A DNA stretch of 64,000 nt from Ovis canadensis (GCF_042477335.2 NC_091247.1:38305501-38369500); one strand, 5' to 3'. Positions 1 through 11,361 are shown, numbered from the stretch's first letter. Made by a program: numbers and translations. Notes: generated by a model from the letters alone, not told the origin.

Positions 1-1390
1 ACTTCCACTGAAAAGTCATAAGGGATTTGATTTAGGTCATACCTGAATGGTCTAGTGGTTTTCCCCACTTTCTTCAATTTCAGTCTGAATTTGGCAATAA
101 GGAGTTCATGATCCTAGCCACAGTCAGCTCCCAGTCTTGTTTTTGCTGACTGTATAGAGCCTCTCCATCTTTGACCACAAAGAATATAATCAATCTGATT
201 TCGATGTTGACCATCTGGTGATGTCCATGTGTAGAGTCTTCTCTTGTGTTGTTGGAAGAGGATGTTTGCTATGACCAGTGTGTTCTCTTGGCAGAACTCT
301 TATTAGTCTTTGCCCTGCTTCATTCCGTATTCCAAGGCCAAATTTGCCTGTTACTCCAGGTGTTTCTTGATTTCCTACTTTTGCATACCATTCCCCTATA
401 ATGAAAAGGACATCTTTTTTGGGTGTTAGTTCTAGAAGGTCTTGTAGGTCTTCATAGAACCATCCCACTTCAGCTTTTTCAGCATTACTGGTTGGGGCAT
501 AGACTTGGATTACCGTGATATGGAATGGTTTGCCTTGGAAACAAACAGAGATCGTTCTGTTGTTTTTTAGATTGCATCCAAGTACTGCATTTCGGACTCT
601 TTTGTTGATTATGATGGCTACTCCATTTCTTCTAGGGGATTTCTGCCCCCAGTAGTAGATATAATGGTCATCTGAGTTAAATTCACCCATTCTAGTCCGT
701 CTTAGTTCACTGATTCCTAGACTGTTGACGTTCACTCTTGCCATCTCCTGTTTGACCACTTCCAATTTGCCTTGATTCATGGACCTAACATTCCAGGTTC
801 CTATGCAATGTTGCTCTTTACAACATCGAACCCTGCTTCCATCACCAGTCCCATTCACAGCTGGGTGTTGTTTTTGCTTTGGCTCCATCCCTTCATTCTT
901 TCTGGAGTTATTTCTCCACTGATCTCCAGTAGCATATTGGGCACCTACTGACCTGGGGAGTTCATCTTTCAGTGTCCTATCTTTTTTCCTTTTCATACTG
1001 TTTATGGTGTTCTCAAGGCAAGAATACTGAAGTGGTTTGCCATTCCTTTCTCCAGTGGACCACATTCTGTCAGACCTCTCCACCATGACCTTCCCGTCTT
1101 GGGTGGCCGCACACGGCATGGCTTAGTTTCACTGAGTTAGACAAGGGTGTGGTCCATGTGATCAGATTGGCTAGTTGTCTATGATTGTAGTTTCAGTCTG
1201 TCTGCCCTCTGATCCCTTCTCTTAGTGCCTACCGTCTTACTTGGGTTTCTCTTACCTTGGACATGGGGTCTCTCTTCACGGCTGCTCCAGCAAAGTGCAG
1301 CCACTGCTCCTACCTCTGATGCGGGGTGGCACCTCTCGGCCACTGCCCTTGCCCTCGGGCGGCCGTGCTTGTGCGCCATGACAGCCGTCT
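1..1390 (-). mobile_element. BovB (RTE) LINE fragment, endonuclease region
   Basis: The minus strand keeps a 309-codon frame (190-1119) resembling the N-terminal AP-endonuclease-like domain of the RTE element BovB. Family blocks seen in order are GTWNVRS, YIYYWG, NGVAIIIN and QVYAPT. The family's GDWN active-site block reads GEWY here, so the Asp and Asn of that motif are gone. After the ENEAGQRLI-like block the frame drifts, and it stops before the TWTSPDG-type block. The element's 5' side reaches about 1390, where L1 begins; the reverse transcriptase part would lie beyond the window start. It is a dead copy, not a host gene. Confidence 0.88.
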
Positions 1391-1640
1391 ATGTACCACA
1401 TCTGCTTTATCCATTCATCTTTTGATGGACTTTTAGGTTGCTCTTTGTCCTGGCTATTGTAAATAGTGCTGCAGTGAACACTGGGGTACACATGTCTTTT
1501 TGCATTATTGCTTTCTCAGGGTATATGCCCAGTATTAAGATTGCTAGGTCATATGGTAGTTCTATTTTTAGTTTTTTAAGAAACCTCTGTACTGTTCTCC
1601 ATAGTGGCTGTACCAGCTTACATTCCCAGCAACAGACAAC
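1391..1640 (-). mobile_element. L1 ORF2 3' fragment
   Basis: Read on the plus strand this is antisense L1: the accaca-tctttatccattcatc block, then ggctattgtaaatagtgctgcagtgaac, then the ccatagtggctgtaccag block. It abuts the BovB fragment, which suggests that BovB landed in or beside an older L1. Coding is broken. Confidence 0.8.
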
Positions 1641-2710
1641 ACTGTTTTCTGACCAAGACTCAGAGCTATAAAGTTTATCTTACTACTTGGTGCCAGAGGT
1701 GAAACTGGGACAAAAATATTGGCACTGTAAAAATGTTTTTATGACTTACAGAATAGTAGAAGTAGAAACTTGTGGTTGAGGCGAGAGCAAAGGTGGGTAG
1801 TATGAATACTAGTGTTAGTAGATAGTACCCCCAGAACACGGCTGAGAGATGTACAACAGGGCCTCAAAAGTCTACACTGACCTGTAACAACAGTCAGAGT
1901 CAGTAGTCATCTCTCTCCTCTTTGAAGCTGGGGAAGGAAACTGGTGTGGCTTAGCTGAATTGGCTTAGCTCATCTTACACACTGGCTTCACCTGTCTCCT
2001 CCTCCCCTCTGTTAATGATAAGGTTAGGGGAACTTTAAAGGATTTCTTAATTGGGGGCAGGGGGGTGTAGAGATCACACTTGTGTTCTTGGCTGTCCCTC
2101 CCTGTTCTGTTCCTCTCTAGGTCTGTCCCTGGGCAAGTCTCTCTCCCTCTTGGAGTTCTGGCTTCCTTTCTGTGCACAAAGGACTTGAATTGATCTCTGT
2201 TGTTCCCTCTGACATTCTGTAAAGAGATTGGGGCCCCATCATCTTAACCCAACCTGTTCATTTGGACAGAGCTTGGTCACTTAGAGATAGTTGGGTGTCA
2301 TCCTTTTCTGAACAGTGTTTTCCTTTTTTTGCTTCCTCTGCCACAGAAGAGGCAATGGGAATAAGCACAAGAGAAGTTCTGTGGGGACTTGAGAAGTGGC
2401 ATCTTGCCCAGACACTAATGGGCAGTGGAGACCACCAGCTTTGTAGTCTCAGTCTGTGGTTTTGAAGAATCTTCAGATTGGTCAATAATTTCTGCATGTG
2501 GTCTGGCTTTGCCCATGAGACATGATAAACATCAAGCATGCTGTTTGACCTAAAAATGGCAGCCCCCTCGCCTGTCTGAGGCACTGATCCTATGTGCACT
2601 CACTTCTTTCCACTCCCGCTGGCACTGCCTTAGTTCAGCCCATCTTCATCTCTTACCACAATGACTGCAGGTCATTATGGTCACCTGGTCTTCCTGCATG
2701 CACTTTCATT
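1641..2710. other. unassigned intergenic stretch
   Basis: No gene, RNA or clear repeat recognised. Open frames are short and lack codon-like structure. Possibly very old degraded repeat. Confidence 0.5.
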
Positions 2711-2713
2711 TAG

Positions 2714-2836
2714 CTGTTTAGCGACTAAGTCGTGTCTGACTCTTTGCGACCCCATGGACTGTGGCCCACCAGGCTCCTCTGTCCATGGGATTTCCCAGGC
2801 AAGAATACTGGAGTGGGTTGCTGTTTCCTTCTCCAG
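2714..2836 (-). mobile_element. Bov-A-type SINE unit
   Basis: Antisense Bov-A body: tgtctgactctttgcgacc, ggctcctctgtccatggg, aagaatactggagtgggttg. The tRNA-derived head is missing, so this is a 5'-truncated copy. It sits at the left edge of an L2 remnant. Confidence 0.85.
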
Positions 2837-2844
2837 AATGCATA

Positions 2845-3510
2845 CACTTTAAGCCTCTTTAAGTCTTCCCTGAATATGCCTGTCTGCTATACAGCCCTGG
2901 TCATGTTACTTCCCTGCTTAAAACCCATCAGTGGCACCTCATTGTCTTCAGATATTTATTGGCAACTAATATGTACCAGTGTCTCCAACCCCTGGGGGAC
3001 ACAAAGGGAGACCCAGCTCCTGCCTTTGCATGACAAGTAGGGCCTTGATCACCTGATTCTAATTTCCCCATCCATCCTCATCTCTTCCACCCCACTTTTC
3101 CCACCCTCTATTCTCAATCCACATAGCCATGGCTTCTCTCTCTCCTCTGTACCTTTGCCCATGATGCTATCACTGCCTGAACATTCTTTCCTTCCCCACT
3201 TCCCCTGACCTGGTTCTATTTACTCTTCAGGTGTGCAGCTCAGGCGTCACTCTTCCCTAACTCTCTGTGTGCCACCATGTTTGAAACAAGGCAGGCACAC
3301 AGCAAGAAGGGCAGTCACACTCAACACCCACACAATGCCTCACTGTACTTGATCTTGGCTCTCCACCTCCAACTGTGAACTTCTCAAAGGCAGGGAACTG
3401 GGTCTGATTTGCCTTTGTGTTCTCAGACCCCATAGCACAGTGCTTAAAACCTCGGCAGTATTCTATAAATGTTTGTTGAGTGGGTAAATGAATAAATGAA
3501 TTAACGGATG
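2845..3510 (+). mobile_element. L2-like LINE remnant
   Basis: The order of blocks fits an L2 3' end: 'gcttaaaacccatcagtggc', a pyrimidine-rich stretch, 'cttcaggtgtgcagctcagg', 'ggcagggaactgggtctg', then 'ataaatgtttgttgagtg' with an ATGAATAA-like tail near 3490. Divergence is high and no coding remains. Confidence 0.6.
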
Positions 3511-3603
3511 AGTGCTCTGATCTGGAGCTTGCCATGACAAGCATGAAGAACAGGGCCCTGGCTTACAGTTCCTCTCCTTTTAGTGGATCCTCTTTTTATT
3601 CTG

Positions 3604-3825
3604 CGGGCTTCCCTGGTGGCTCAGTGGTACAGGATCTGCCTGCCAGTGTAGGAGATGCAGCTTCTATCCCTGGGTCAGGAAGATCCCCTGGAGAAGAAAA
3701 TGGCAACCCACTCCAGTATCCTTGCATGGGAAATCCCATGACAGCAGAGCCTGGCAGGTAGTGCACATGGCTATGTGGCGGGTCCATGGGTTGCGAAAAA
3801 GTTGGACATTATTTACTGACGAAAC
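3604..3825 (+). mobile_element. Bov-tA SINE
   Basis: The tRNA-Glu-like head (gggcttccctggtggctcag, with a degenerate B box) is followed by the Bov-A unit (gatcccctggagaagaaaat, ccactccagtat) and the ggttgcgaaaaagttggaca tail. Moderately diverged, near full length. Confidence 0.9.
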
Positions 3826-4068
3826 AACTTTTATCTTGTGGTTCTCCCAGGGAGATGGCTTATAGTGTTCAAGATATAGCCTTAGACTGTTTTGCTGAAC
3901 TGAATTGTTCAGTGTGGGTGGAAAACCCATGGGGCAATGGGGAATTCACAGGTGATCTTCAGAGTCACAAGTGAAACAGCACCTACCATCTTATATGGTA
4001 ATGCTTTGACCCCAAGTTTGTTAAATCTTGTTGTAAATTTGGTCCAAGGCTGTTTAAGACAGGGCTCT

Positions 4069-4838
4069 GGGAATTCCCTGATGGTTCAGTGGTTAGGACT
4101 CTGCACTTCCACTGCAGGAGCCACAGGTTTGATCCCTGGTTCGTGGCAAATAGATGGGGAAACAGTAGAAACAGTGGCTGACTTTATTTTTGAGAGAGCT
4201 CCAAAATCACTGCAGATGGTGATTGCAGCCATGAAATTAAAAGATGCTTACTCCTTGGGAAGAAAGTTATGACCAACCTAGACAGCATATTAAAAAGTAG
4301 AAACATCACTTTGCCACCAAAGATCCGTCTAGTCAAGGCTATGGTTTTTCCAATAGTCATGTATGCATGTGAGAGTTAGACTATAAAGAAAGCTGAGCGC
4401 CAAAGAATTGATGCTTTTGAACTATGGTGCTCGAGAAGACTCTTGAGAGTCCCTTGGACAGCAAGGAGATCCAACCAGTCCATCCTAAAGGAGATCAGTC
4501 CTGGGTGTTCATTGGAAGAACTGATGTTGAAACTGAAACTCCAATACTTTGGCCACCTGATGCGAAGAGCTGACTCATTTGAAAAGACCCTGATGCTGGG
4601 AAAGATTGAGGGCAGGAAGAGAAGGGGACGACAGATGATGAGATGAGATGGTTGGATGGCATCACCGACTCAGTGGACATGAGTTTGGGTAGGATCCGGG
4701 AGTTGGTGATGGACAGGGAGGCCTGACGTGCTGCAGTCCATAGGGTTGCAAAGAGTCGGACATGACTGAGCAACTGAACTGAACTGGGGAACTAAGATCC
4801 TGGAAGCTGCACAGCATTGCCAAAAGAAAAAAAAAAAG
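4069..4838 (+). mobile_element. CHR-type SINE split by BovB
   Basis: The left part (4069-4144) carries ggaattccctgatggttcag, cacttccactgcaggagcc and tttgatccctggtt. The right part (4786-4838) resumes with ggggaactaagatcctgg and ends in an A-rich tail. Together they make one short tRNA-Glu-derived SINE interrupted by the BovB segment 4145-4785. Confidence 0.85.
4145..4785 (+). mobile_element. BovB 3' fragment nested in a SINE
   Basis: It starts at ggcaaatagatggggaaaca, runs through the region encoding the BovB ORF2 C-terminus (a piece reading MRVPWTARRSNQSILKEISP is still open around 4443-4500), and ends with gagtcggacatgactgagca and the gaactgaact tail. It is 5'-truncated. An in-frame TAG just after the YACES-like segment (near 4379) shows it is not coding. 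Confidence 0.88.
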
Positions 4839-6250
4839 ACCTTGTCTTCTCAGAATGTGTACATGGGGTCTTCCCCAGACCCCATTCCTTGAGTCGGTTC
4901 ATGCCTCCTCTTTGCCTGGAAGAAAATCTACCAGTTATTAATGGAAATAGGTGATTTTCATACCAGCTTGTGAACTCTTTTGCAAACTGACCAATTTTCT
5001 GAGATTCTCAAGGACACAATCTGGCAGTGTCCCATCTGTCGACTAGCTCAGATTTTTTCAGTGACAAAACCGTGTTTCAAGCCAGGATGTCCTGACAGGA
5101 AACCCGAGAAAGGCAACACTCCTTCTTCCTGCTGCTGTGTTTTGTATGGATCTGTGGAAGCCACAATGGTGCGGTAGCTTCTGGCAACTTCTTTCAGTCT
5201 GTGGGGTTCATGATCCTCAGCCTGGTTGGGGTTTTCTCTGCGAATAAGCCAAGGCAGATGAATCTCACGGTGTCATTCCTGGGGATGCTGTGCGTGTGAA
5301 ATACATGTGGGCCTACAGTCTCTGTGGTGCCTTCTGCTCTGTGTTCCCAGCACATTTAGCAGCACTAGCTAAATGACAGTGTTCCAGCCTAGTGCTCTGC
5401 GGGGCCGGGGCAGATTATATGGTTCTAGACGCCTGACTCCCTGCCAAGCTCAACGTTGCTGAGAATGACTTGCTTTTTGACTCACATTTGATTTGAGCAG
5501 AACCTTTCATTGAACGCACCTGGCATACATCTCAAATTTCCTGCATATTAGCCAAGGAATTCTAGCTACTGAAAGCTGAACACTATGACACTGTTATAAC
5601 TAATTAACACCCTGAGAGGTTAGTGAATCGTGTGTGGATTACATTACCCAGAGTTTGAACTCTTGCTATGATCTTTATAATGTAAAAGCTATTTCTCAAA
5701 AGTCTTTAAAAAGAGAAACTAGAGAAAACCATCCCTGTAAATCATATTTCTGAACACAGCTAATCATGAAAATGTTCACAACTTAGTGATATAGTTGATA
5801 GCTTGCAAATGGATTTAAAAGAACAAAACAAATGAGTCCAGACACATTTATGAGCTGAAGATGTCCTAACGGGGGATTAGAGATTGAGGGCCGGAGCTGG
5901 GTCTCACATTTGTTTTTGTCCCCAGCACAGGGCCTCAGACAGCCATGGATACATATTAGGTATCAATTGACAGTCACTGAATTACTAAATGGAAATTTAC
6001 TGGGGCTCTCTGCTCTGCTAAACTCTACACACAATTAGTCCTGCCCCATGGGATTCTTAGCACGAGCAGATATTTTATGAGAGTTGTCACTCCAAGTTGA
6101 TTGGATAGAGAAAGTGAAACCAAGGGATTGTGTTTAAAACCAAATACATTTATTCTGCTAAATTTTTATAACTGAGATATTCTACTTTGGATGAAGCTGG
6201 ACAAAATGACCCCTAGCTTGAGGTTTGTAGGTTTAGGAAAATATAGTTGT
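4839..6250. other. unassigned intergenic stretch
   Basis: Low-repeat sequence with no recognisable gene. The 65-aa frame at 4980-5177 shows no family signature. A candidate for comparison across mammals because few transposons have landed here. Confidence 0.5.
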
Positions 6251-6252
6251 TG

Positions 6253-6277
6253 GTTTTGTTTTGTTTTGTTTTTTTTG
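6253..6277. repeat. (TTTTG)n short simple repeat
   Basis: Four TTTTG-like units followed by a T run. Confidence 0.8.
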
Positions 6278-6744
6278 AAGACGCTGAAATGAACCCAGCA
6301 GGCCAGCTGGCAGGAAGTCAGACTGCGGTCCTTGCCTCAGAGGATGACACAGGCCAAAGGAGAGAAGCAAAACAAGGCAGCCTGAGCAAGTAAGTCATTT
6401 TGCAAAGCTTTGCAGAGCTTTCCAGGTTTTTCTGGAAAAAGGAAGAAAAGAAAGAGGAAAGGGCAGGAAGAGGACTGGTTAACAACTGGCTACAGAAATG
6501 CTGATGAGTAGCTTTGTGTTGGTTTTGTTTTTCTAAGTTAGGAGTACGGAAAGAGGGCGTGCTTGGTCTGGCACTGCTTCCAGGCCGGGCCATCTTCCTG
6601 ATCTCTGTGCTGACGCTGTTGTTCCAGCCACTGGAGAAATCCTGAGGCCTACACACTCCATGCATCTCATTGAAAAGCGGATACAGACTGCCTTCCAAAG
6701 ACGTCTAAGGCGTGTGGAAGAGCAGAAAGGACAAAGTTTTGTTT
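6278..6744. other. unassigned stretch
   Basis: Purine-rich, with no recognised repeat or gene. The 126-aa minus-strand frame at 6318-6698 has low-complexity Ser/Phe content and no family match. Confidence 0.45.
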
Positions 6745-6855
6745 TATTTTATTTTGCTTTTAAAATGTTTATGTGTATTTACTTTTTTGAATTGGCAATT
6801 CACATACATGGCTCAAAACTAAAATAGTATAAAAAGGTATATAACAAAAAGCTGG

Positions 6856-6881
6856 CACAACTGAGCGACTGAACTGACTGA
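6856..6881 (+). mobile_element. minimal BovB 3' tail
   Basis: Only acaactgagcgactgaactg plus a gactga is present, i.e. the last ~26 nt of BovB. It interrupts the older repeat between aacaaaaag and aatgaaaag, an imperfect candidate target-site duplication. Confidence 0.6.
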
Positions 6882-7002
6882 ATGAAAAGTCTCTCTCCTG
6901 TTCCTGTACCCCATCTGCCCATTTCCCCCATCCTAAATAGAAAACTCTTTGTTACTAGGTTTTGTTTATCCACTAGTGATGTTTCTGTGCATGTGTGTGC
7001 AT

Positions 7003-7212
7003 GCTCAGTCCCTCAGTCATGTCTGACTCTTTGCAACCCCATGGACCATGGCCTGCCAGGATCCTTGGTCCATGGAATTTTCCAGGGAAGAATACTGGAT
7101 ACTGGAGTGACTTGCCATTTCCTACTCCAGGAGATATTCCCAACCCAGTGATTGAACCTGTGTCTCCTGCATTGGAAGGCAGATTCTTTACCACTGAGCC
7201 ACCTGAGAAACC
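7003..7212 (-). mobile_element. Bov-tA SINE
   Basis: Antisense copy: cagtcatgtctgactctttg, gggaagaatactggatactg (a small internal duplication of actggat), then the head side tgaacctgtgtctcctgc and ccactgagccacctgagaaa. Confidence 0.9.
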
Positions 7213-7835
7213 TTTTATGCATATACAAGCTAAAATATATATATTCTTTACTCCATTCTAACAAATTGTGCCATGCTATACAAACCTTTTGCACCTTGTT
7301 GGGTTCCCCATCCTCCACCCCCACTTAACACTATATCTTGGAAACATTTCCTTCTAAGTGTACAGAGAGCATTCTCAGTTTTATTTTTGTGGCTGCAGAA
7401 TTTTATACTGTATGAATGTAGTGTAATTTATCTGGTTCCCCTGAAGGAGGTTTAGGTTATTTCCAATGTTTTGGTATTATGAATAAGGGCATGGTCATTA
7501 AAAACAGATGTGACTTCAAATCCTAGTCTGATGCTTGACTTTAGGCCTTCATTTCCTAATCTGTAAAGTGGGGATTATTTTATATTTTTATTATCTGTCT
7601 CATAACATTATTGTGAAAGATTAATATATAAAGAACTTGAGAAATAGTAGGTACCCAGTGAAACCAATATATTATACCTTGCAACCAAGCATATTAGAAT
7701 TTTATCTTGAAGAAGATACTTTGATTATTCCTAATTTGAGTAATCACATACATTTAAATACTTTTTTTCAGAACCAATGTATATTTATTATTTTTAAAAA
7801 TCCAGATAAGCAAAAAGAGGAAAATACAGATAGCC

Positions 7836-8053
7836 TATAGTGGCGCTAGTGGTAAAGAACCTGCCTGCCAATTCAGGAGACATAAGAGATGTGGGTTTGA
7901 TCCCTGGGTTGGAAATAAGAAGATCCACTGGAAGAGGATATGGCAGCCCACTCCAGTATTCTTGCCTAGAGAATCCCCGGGGCAGAGGAGCCTGGCAGGC
8001 TACAGTCCATAGGGTCGCAAAGAGTTGGAAATGACTGAAGTGAATCAGCACAT
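7836..8053 (+). mobile_element. Bov-tA SINE
   Basis: The head has lost its first bases (tggcgctagtggtaaagaac). It keeps gggtttgatccctgggttgg and the full Bov-A body, ending atagggtcgcaaagagttgg. Confidence 0.88.
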
Positions 8054-8089
8054 AATTGTACCACTGAAAAAAATTACTTATATGTTTTG

Positions 8090-8765
8090 ATCTGTCTTTT
8101 GAGTTATTTCTCTAACCAAATGTGCATATAGTATAAAATTCTGAATGAAATGGTACAGTACATACTTTTTTATAACCTGCCTTCTTCAATTAACTGTGCT
8201 TGCAATCATCTCTCCATGTCATAAAATATTTTTCTCATTGTTTTTAATGACTGCCTAGTATGTCATCCTTTGGAGTTATAATAATTTATAATTTATTAAA
8301 AATTCTCTCTGGGTAGAGAATTTACTTATACATAAGTATTTAATCTCTCTAGAATTAATGGTGATTCATGATATGAGTTAAGTAATATAAATTATTATTA
8401 CTTTTTACAAATGGTTAATCAGGAACTTGCCTGACATCCTTTATTGAACAAGCCACACTTACCCTACTAGTTTGAAATGCTATCTTAATCATATTCTAAA
8501 TCCTTATATAAGCATAGATAGAATTGATTTTAGATTTTATTCTATTCTGTAGATTGACTTCTCTATTCTCATGTAGTAATCACAATTTCATTAAAGCACA
8601 CTTAAATATCTACTGGTATAAGTCCCTCATTACATTTTTTTTTTCCAAGAATGTTTTGGCCATTTTAATTTTCTCATTTTTCTCAAAATGTTAGAATAAT
8701 TTTTACAGATTCTAGAAAAGTAGAATTGGATGAAAAATTGAATTGTATTTAATTTAAACATCCTT
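8090..8765 (-). mobile_element. old L1 fragments
   Basis: 8090-8340 continues the ancient L1-like sequence. 8400-8765 resembles antisense L1 ORF2: catcctttattgaacaagcc, atcatattctaaatccttat, aagtccctcattac, gaatgttttggcca. Frames are broken. Confidence 0.55.
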
Positions 8766-8771
8766 TTGGGG

Positions 8772-9010
8772 ATGTTTTTGTTTCCTATGGCTGCTATAAC
8801 AAATGACCAGACTTTATGGCTTAACAACAGAAATGAATTCTTGTAGTTCTGAAGACTAGAAGCCTGAAATCTGTGTCACTGAGTCGAACTCAAGGTGTCA
8901 GCAATGCCACGCTCCATCTGGAGGCTGGAGGGGAGAATCCATTCACTGCCTCTTCTAGTTTCTGGTGGCTACTGGCCTTCCTTGACTTTGAAGATACTTT
9001 GATTGCTCCC
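8772..9010. mobile_element. ancient repeat, first of three related copies
   Basis: Carries tcctatggctgctataacaa, gtagttctgaagactagaag and a ctggaggggagaatcc block. The same family recurs at 13138-13595 and, in part, 20510-20690. I cannot name it with certainty; an old LINE or LTR tail is likely. Confidence 0.5.
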
Positions 9011-9012
9011 AG

Positions 9013-9112
9013 TTAAATGGGAATGCGTGTGTGCTAAGTCTTGTGCAACTATTTGCATCCAGGGATTGAACCCAGGTCTCCCTTACTGCGGGCAGATGGT
9101 TTACCATCTGAG
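9013..9112 (-). mobile_element. Bov-tA remnant with internal deletion
   Basis: gtgctaagtcttgtgcaact joins directly to ccagggattgaacccaggtc, so most of the Bov-A body is missing. The head end (ggtttaccatctgag) is intact. Confidence 0.6.
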
Positions 9113-9247
9113 GGGACCATTTTTCAGTTTCCCACAGGGAAAAATTGACATCTTTATAATTGAGATATTGTGATTTATTATAATAAAAAAGTATATTTTG
9201 TCTTCATCCCATTTCTAAAACTGTTGGAATTTCTAAATGATAAGAGC

Positions 9248-9614
9248 AGGGCTTCTCTGGTGGCTCAGTGGTAAAGAATCCACTTGCCAATGCAGGAGAC
9301 ATGGGTTTGATCCCTGTTCCAGGAAGGTCCCACATACCACAGAACAGCTAAGCCTCTGTGCCACAACTATTGAGCCTGTGCTCTAGAGCCCGGGAGCCAC
9401 AGCTGCTGAGGCCATGTGCCACAACCACTTTGCTCCCTGTGCAGCAGTGAAGCCTGTGAGCTGTGAAGCCCATGCTCTGCAACAAGAGAAGTCGCTGCAG
9501 TGAGAAGCCTGTGCACCACGAGAAGAGAGTGCCCCCGGTCACCGTAACCAGCAAAAGTCTATGTAGCAATGAACACCCAGCACAGCCAAAACTAAATTTA
9601 AAAAAAAAAAAAAT
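9248..9614 (+). mobile_element. long CHR-type SINE
   Basis: Head ggcttctctggtggctcagt, tttgatccctgttccagg, then the long 3' unit with repeated gccacaactattgagcctgt-like blocks, gcaacaagagaagtcgctgc, and an A-rich end. Full-length long form. Confidence 0.88.
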
Positions 9615-10082
9615 TATTAAAAAGAAACACTTTCAAGTAATAAGAGCAAAAAAGGTGTCTTGATATGCATAACAATCCCCTTTGAACCACACTGGAGTTT
9701 ATGTTAATGAGGTGACTTCTGGAAAGCATCTAAAGATGAGAGCTGGTTGCCAGGGGAACAAACCATGTGATTAGAAGGTTGGAACTTTCAGTCCCAGTCA
9801 CCCAGAAGGGGAGAGGGGCTGAAGGTTAAATCAGTCACCAAAGACCAGTGATTTAGTCAATCATACCTATGTAATGAAGCCTCCATAAAAAGTCCGAAAG
9901 GATGAGATTTGGAGAGGTTCCAGTTTGGTTAATCAGAATTTTCTACTTGCCAGGAGGGTGGCATATGCCATACTCCATGGGGACAGAAATTACTGTGTTC
10001 TGGACCCTTCTAAACACTGTCCCCTGCATCTCTCTCTTTCTTCTTTTTTGTAGTAGAGCCCTTTTATTTTTTATTATTATAT

Positions 10083-10368
10083 ATATTTTTAATTTTATCT
10101 ATTTATTTTTGGCCACACTGGGTTTTCATTGCTGTGCTTAGGCTTTCTCTAGTTGCAGTGGGCTCTGGCTCCTCTTTGTTGTGGTGCTCCAGCTTCTTAT
10201 AGCGGCTTCTTTTATTGTGGAGTGTGGACTCTAGGTGTTTGTGTTTCTGTAGTTATGGCACAAGGCCTAGTTGCTCCAAGGCAAGTGGAACCTTCCTGGA
10301 CTAGAAATCAAATCTGTGTCCCTTGCATTGGCAGGCAGATTCTTATTTACTGTACAACAGGGAAGTTC
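10083..10368 (-). mobile_element. long CHR-type SINE
   Basis: Antisense long form: atttatttttggccacactg, ctctagttgcagtgggctct, ggcaggcagattcttattta, caacagggaagttc. Inserted in the LTR-like repeat. Confidence 0.85.
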
Positions 10369-10389
10369 ATATTAATTCTGTTTTATGTT

Positions 10390-10501
10390 TTGTTTTTTTG
10401 GCCACAAGGCAGGTATGATCTTAGCTCCCCACCCAGGAATTGAACCCATGCCCCTGCACTGGAAGGCGTAGTTATAACCACTGGGCCAACAGGGAAGTCC
10501 C
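10390..10501 (-). mobile_element. short CHR-type SINE
   Basis: Antisense short form: tttttttggccacaaggcag, aggaattgaacccatgcccc, gggccaacagggaagtccc. Lies 20 bp from another antisense SINE in the same host repeat. Confidence 0.85.
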
Positions 10502-10869
10502 TCCCATCTCTTCATCTGGCTGTTCATTCCTACCCTTTAAAGTCTTTCATAATAAATTAGTAATCTAATAAGTAAATTGTTTTCCTGAGTTCTGTGACCC
10601 ACTGTAGTAAAGTAATTGAATCAAAGGGGCAGGTGATGAGAACCTCCAATTTATAGCTGGTCACTCAGAAGCATAGGTAAGAATCTGGACTTGGAATTGG
10701 TGTCTGAAATAGGAGCAGTCTTGTAGAAATGAGCCCTTAAACTATGGGATCTAACACCACCTCCTAGAAGATAGTGTCAGAATTATTTGTTGTCGGTATC
10801 CACTGAGAATTAAAGAAGTGTTTGGTGGCGTTGGAAACACAGACATTGGAATAATCATTTTTCCATGCA

Positions 10870-11305
10870 AATCAGAATGTTCCTTTAAATATTCTTTTAA
10901 GTCTTTGGGTAATGTTTGAGAGTTTTCACATAGGCTCTGGATGTTTTTGAGGGTTTTTTAAAAACCATTATATTTTCTAACTCTGTGTTATTGGCATATA
11001 GAAAAATCTATCATTTTTTGTACATTTATTTTGTAGCTATTTTATAACTGGGATATACATAATTAACAATTTTTCTATTAATGCTAGGTGATTTTTCAGA
11101 AAATTTTCTAGTATTTTCAGGTAACGTAGCATATCATCTGCAAATATTGATACTTTTGTCTTCTTTCAAATATCTAGAGCTCTTATTTCTTGTCTTACTG
11201 CAGTGGCTAGAATTTATAGAAAAATGTTTTAAAATAATGAGCATTCTTTCCTTGTTTTAGACTTTAAAGGAGTAACTCTAGAGTTACTTCACTAAGTATG
11301 ATCAA
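10870..11305 (-). mobile_element. old L1 ORF2 fragment
   Basis: Antisense blocks cagatgacatatgct-type (here gtagcatatcatctgcaaat), ttatttcttgtcttactgca and gagcattctttccttgtttt match the L1 reverse-transcriptase region. Heavily mutated. Confidence 0.6.
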
Positions 11306-11345
11306 GGGACTTCCCTGGTGATCCAGTGGTTAAGAATCTGCCTTG

Positions 11346-11361
11346 GAAAAAAAAAAAAAAA
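11346..11361 (+). mobile_element. poly(A)-only insertion with 14-bp duplication
   Basis: A G followed by fifteen A residues lies between two exact copies of aagaatctgccttg (11332-11345 and 11362-11375). That segment occurs once in other copies of this SINE, so this looks like a retrotransposition event that delivered only a tail. Confidence 0.65.

Larger units (their letters stand above)
6745..7490 (-). mobile_element. ancient L1-like remnant, interrupted
   Basis: Plus-strand blocks such as ttggcaattcacatacatgg, atatcttggaaacatttcc and gtttaggttatttccaatg match an old L1-like repeat read in antisense. A Bov-tA (7003-7212) and a very short BovB tail (6856-6881) lie inside. Family assignment is tentative. 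Confidence 0.5.
9680..10860 (+). mobile_element. ancient LTR-like repeat with two SINE insertions
   Basis: 9680-10040 (tcaatcatacctatgtaatg, gcctccataaaaagtccg) and 10505-10860 (ataataaattagtaatctaa, tgagttctgtgacccact, gaaatgagcccttaaac, agatagtgtcag) are the two halves of one old repeat with an AATAAA near 10550. The layout suggests an ERV LTR, family not named. Two antisense SINEs separate the halves. Confidence 0.5.

Noticed and set aside
190-1119. 309-aa frame as a host gene
   Set aside because: Clear BovB endonuclease similarity with a broken active-site block and frame decay.
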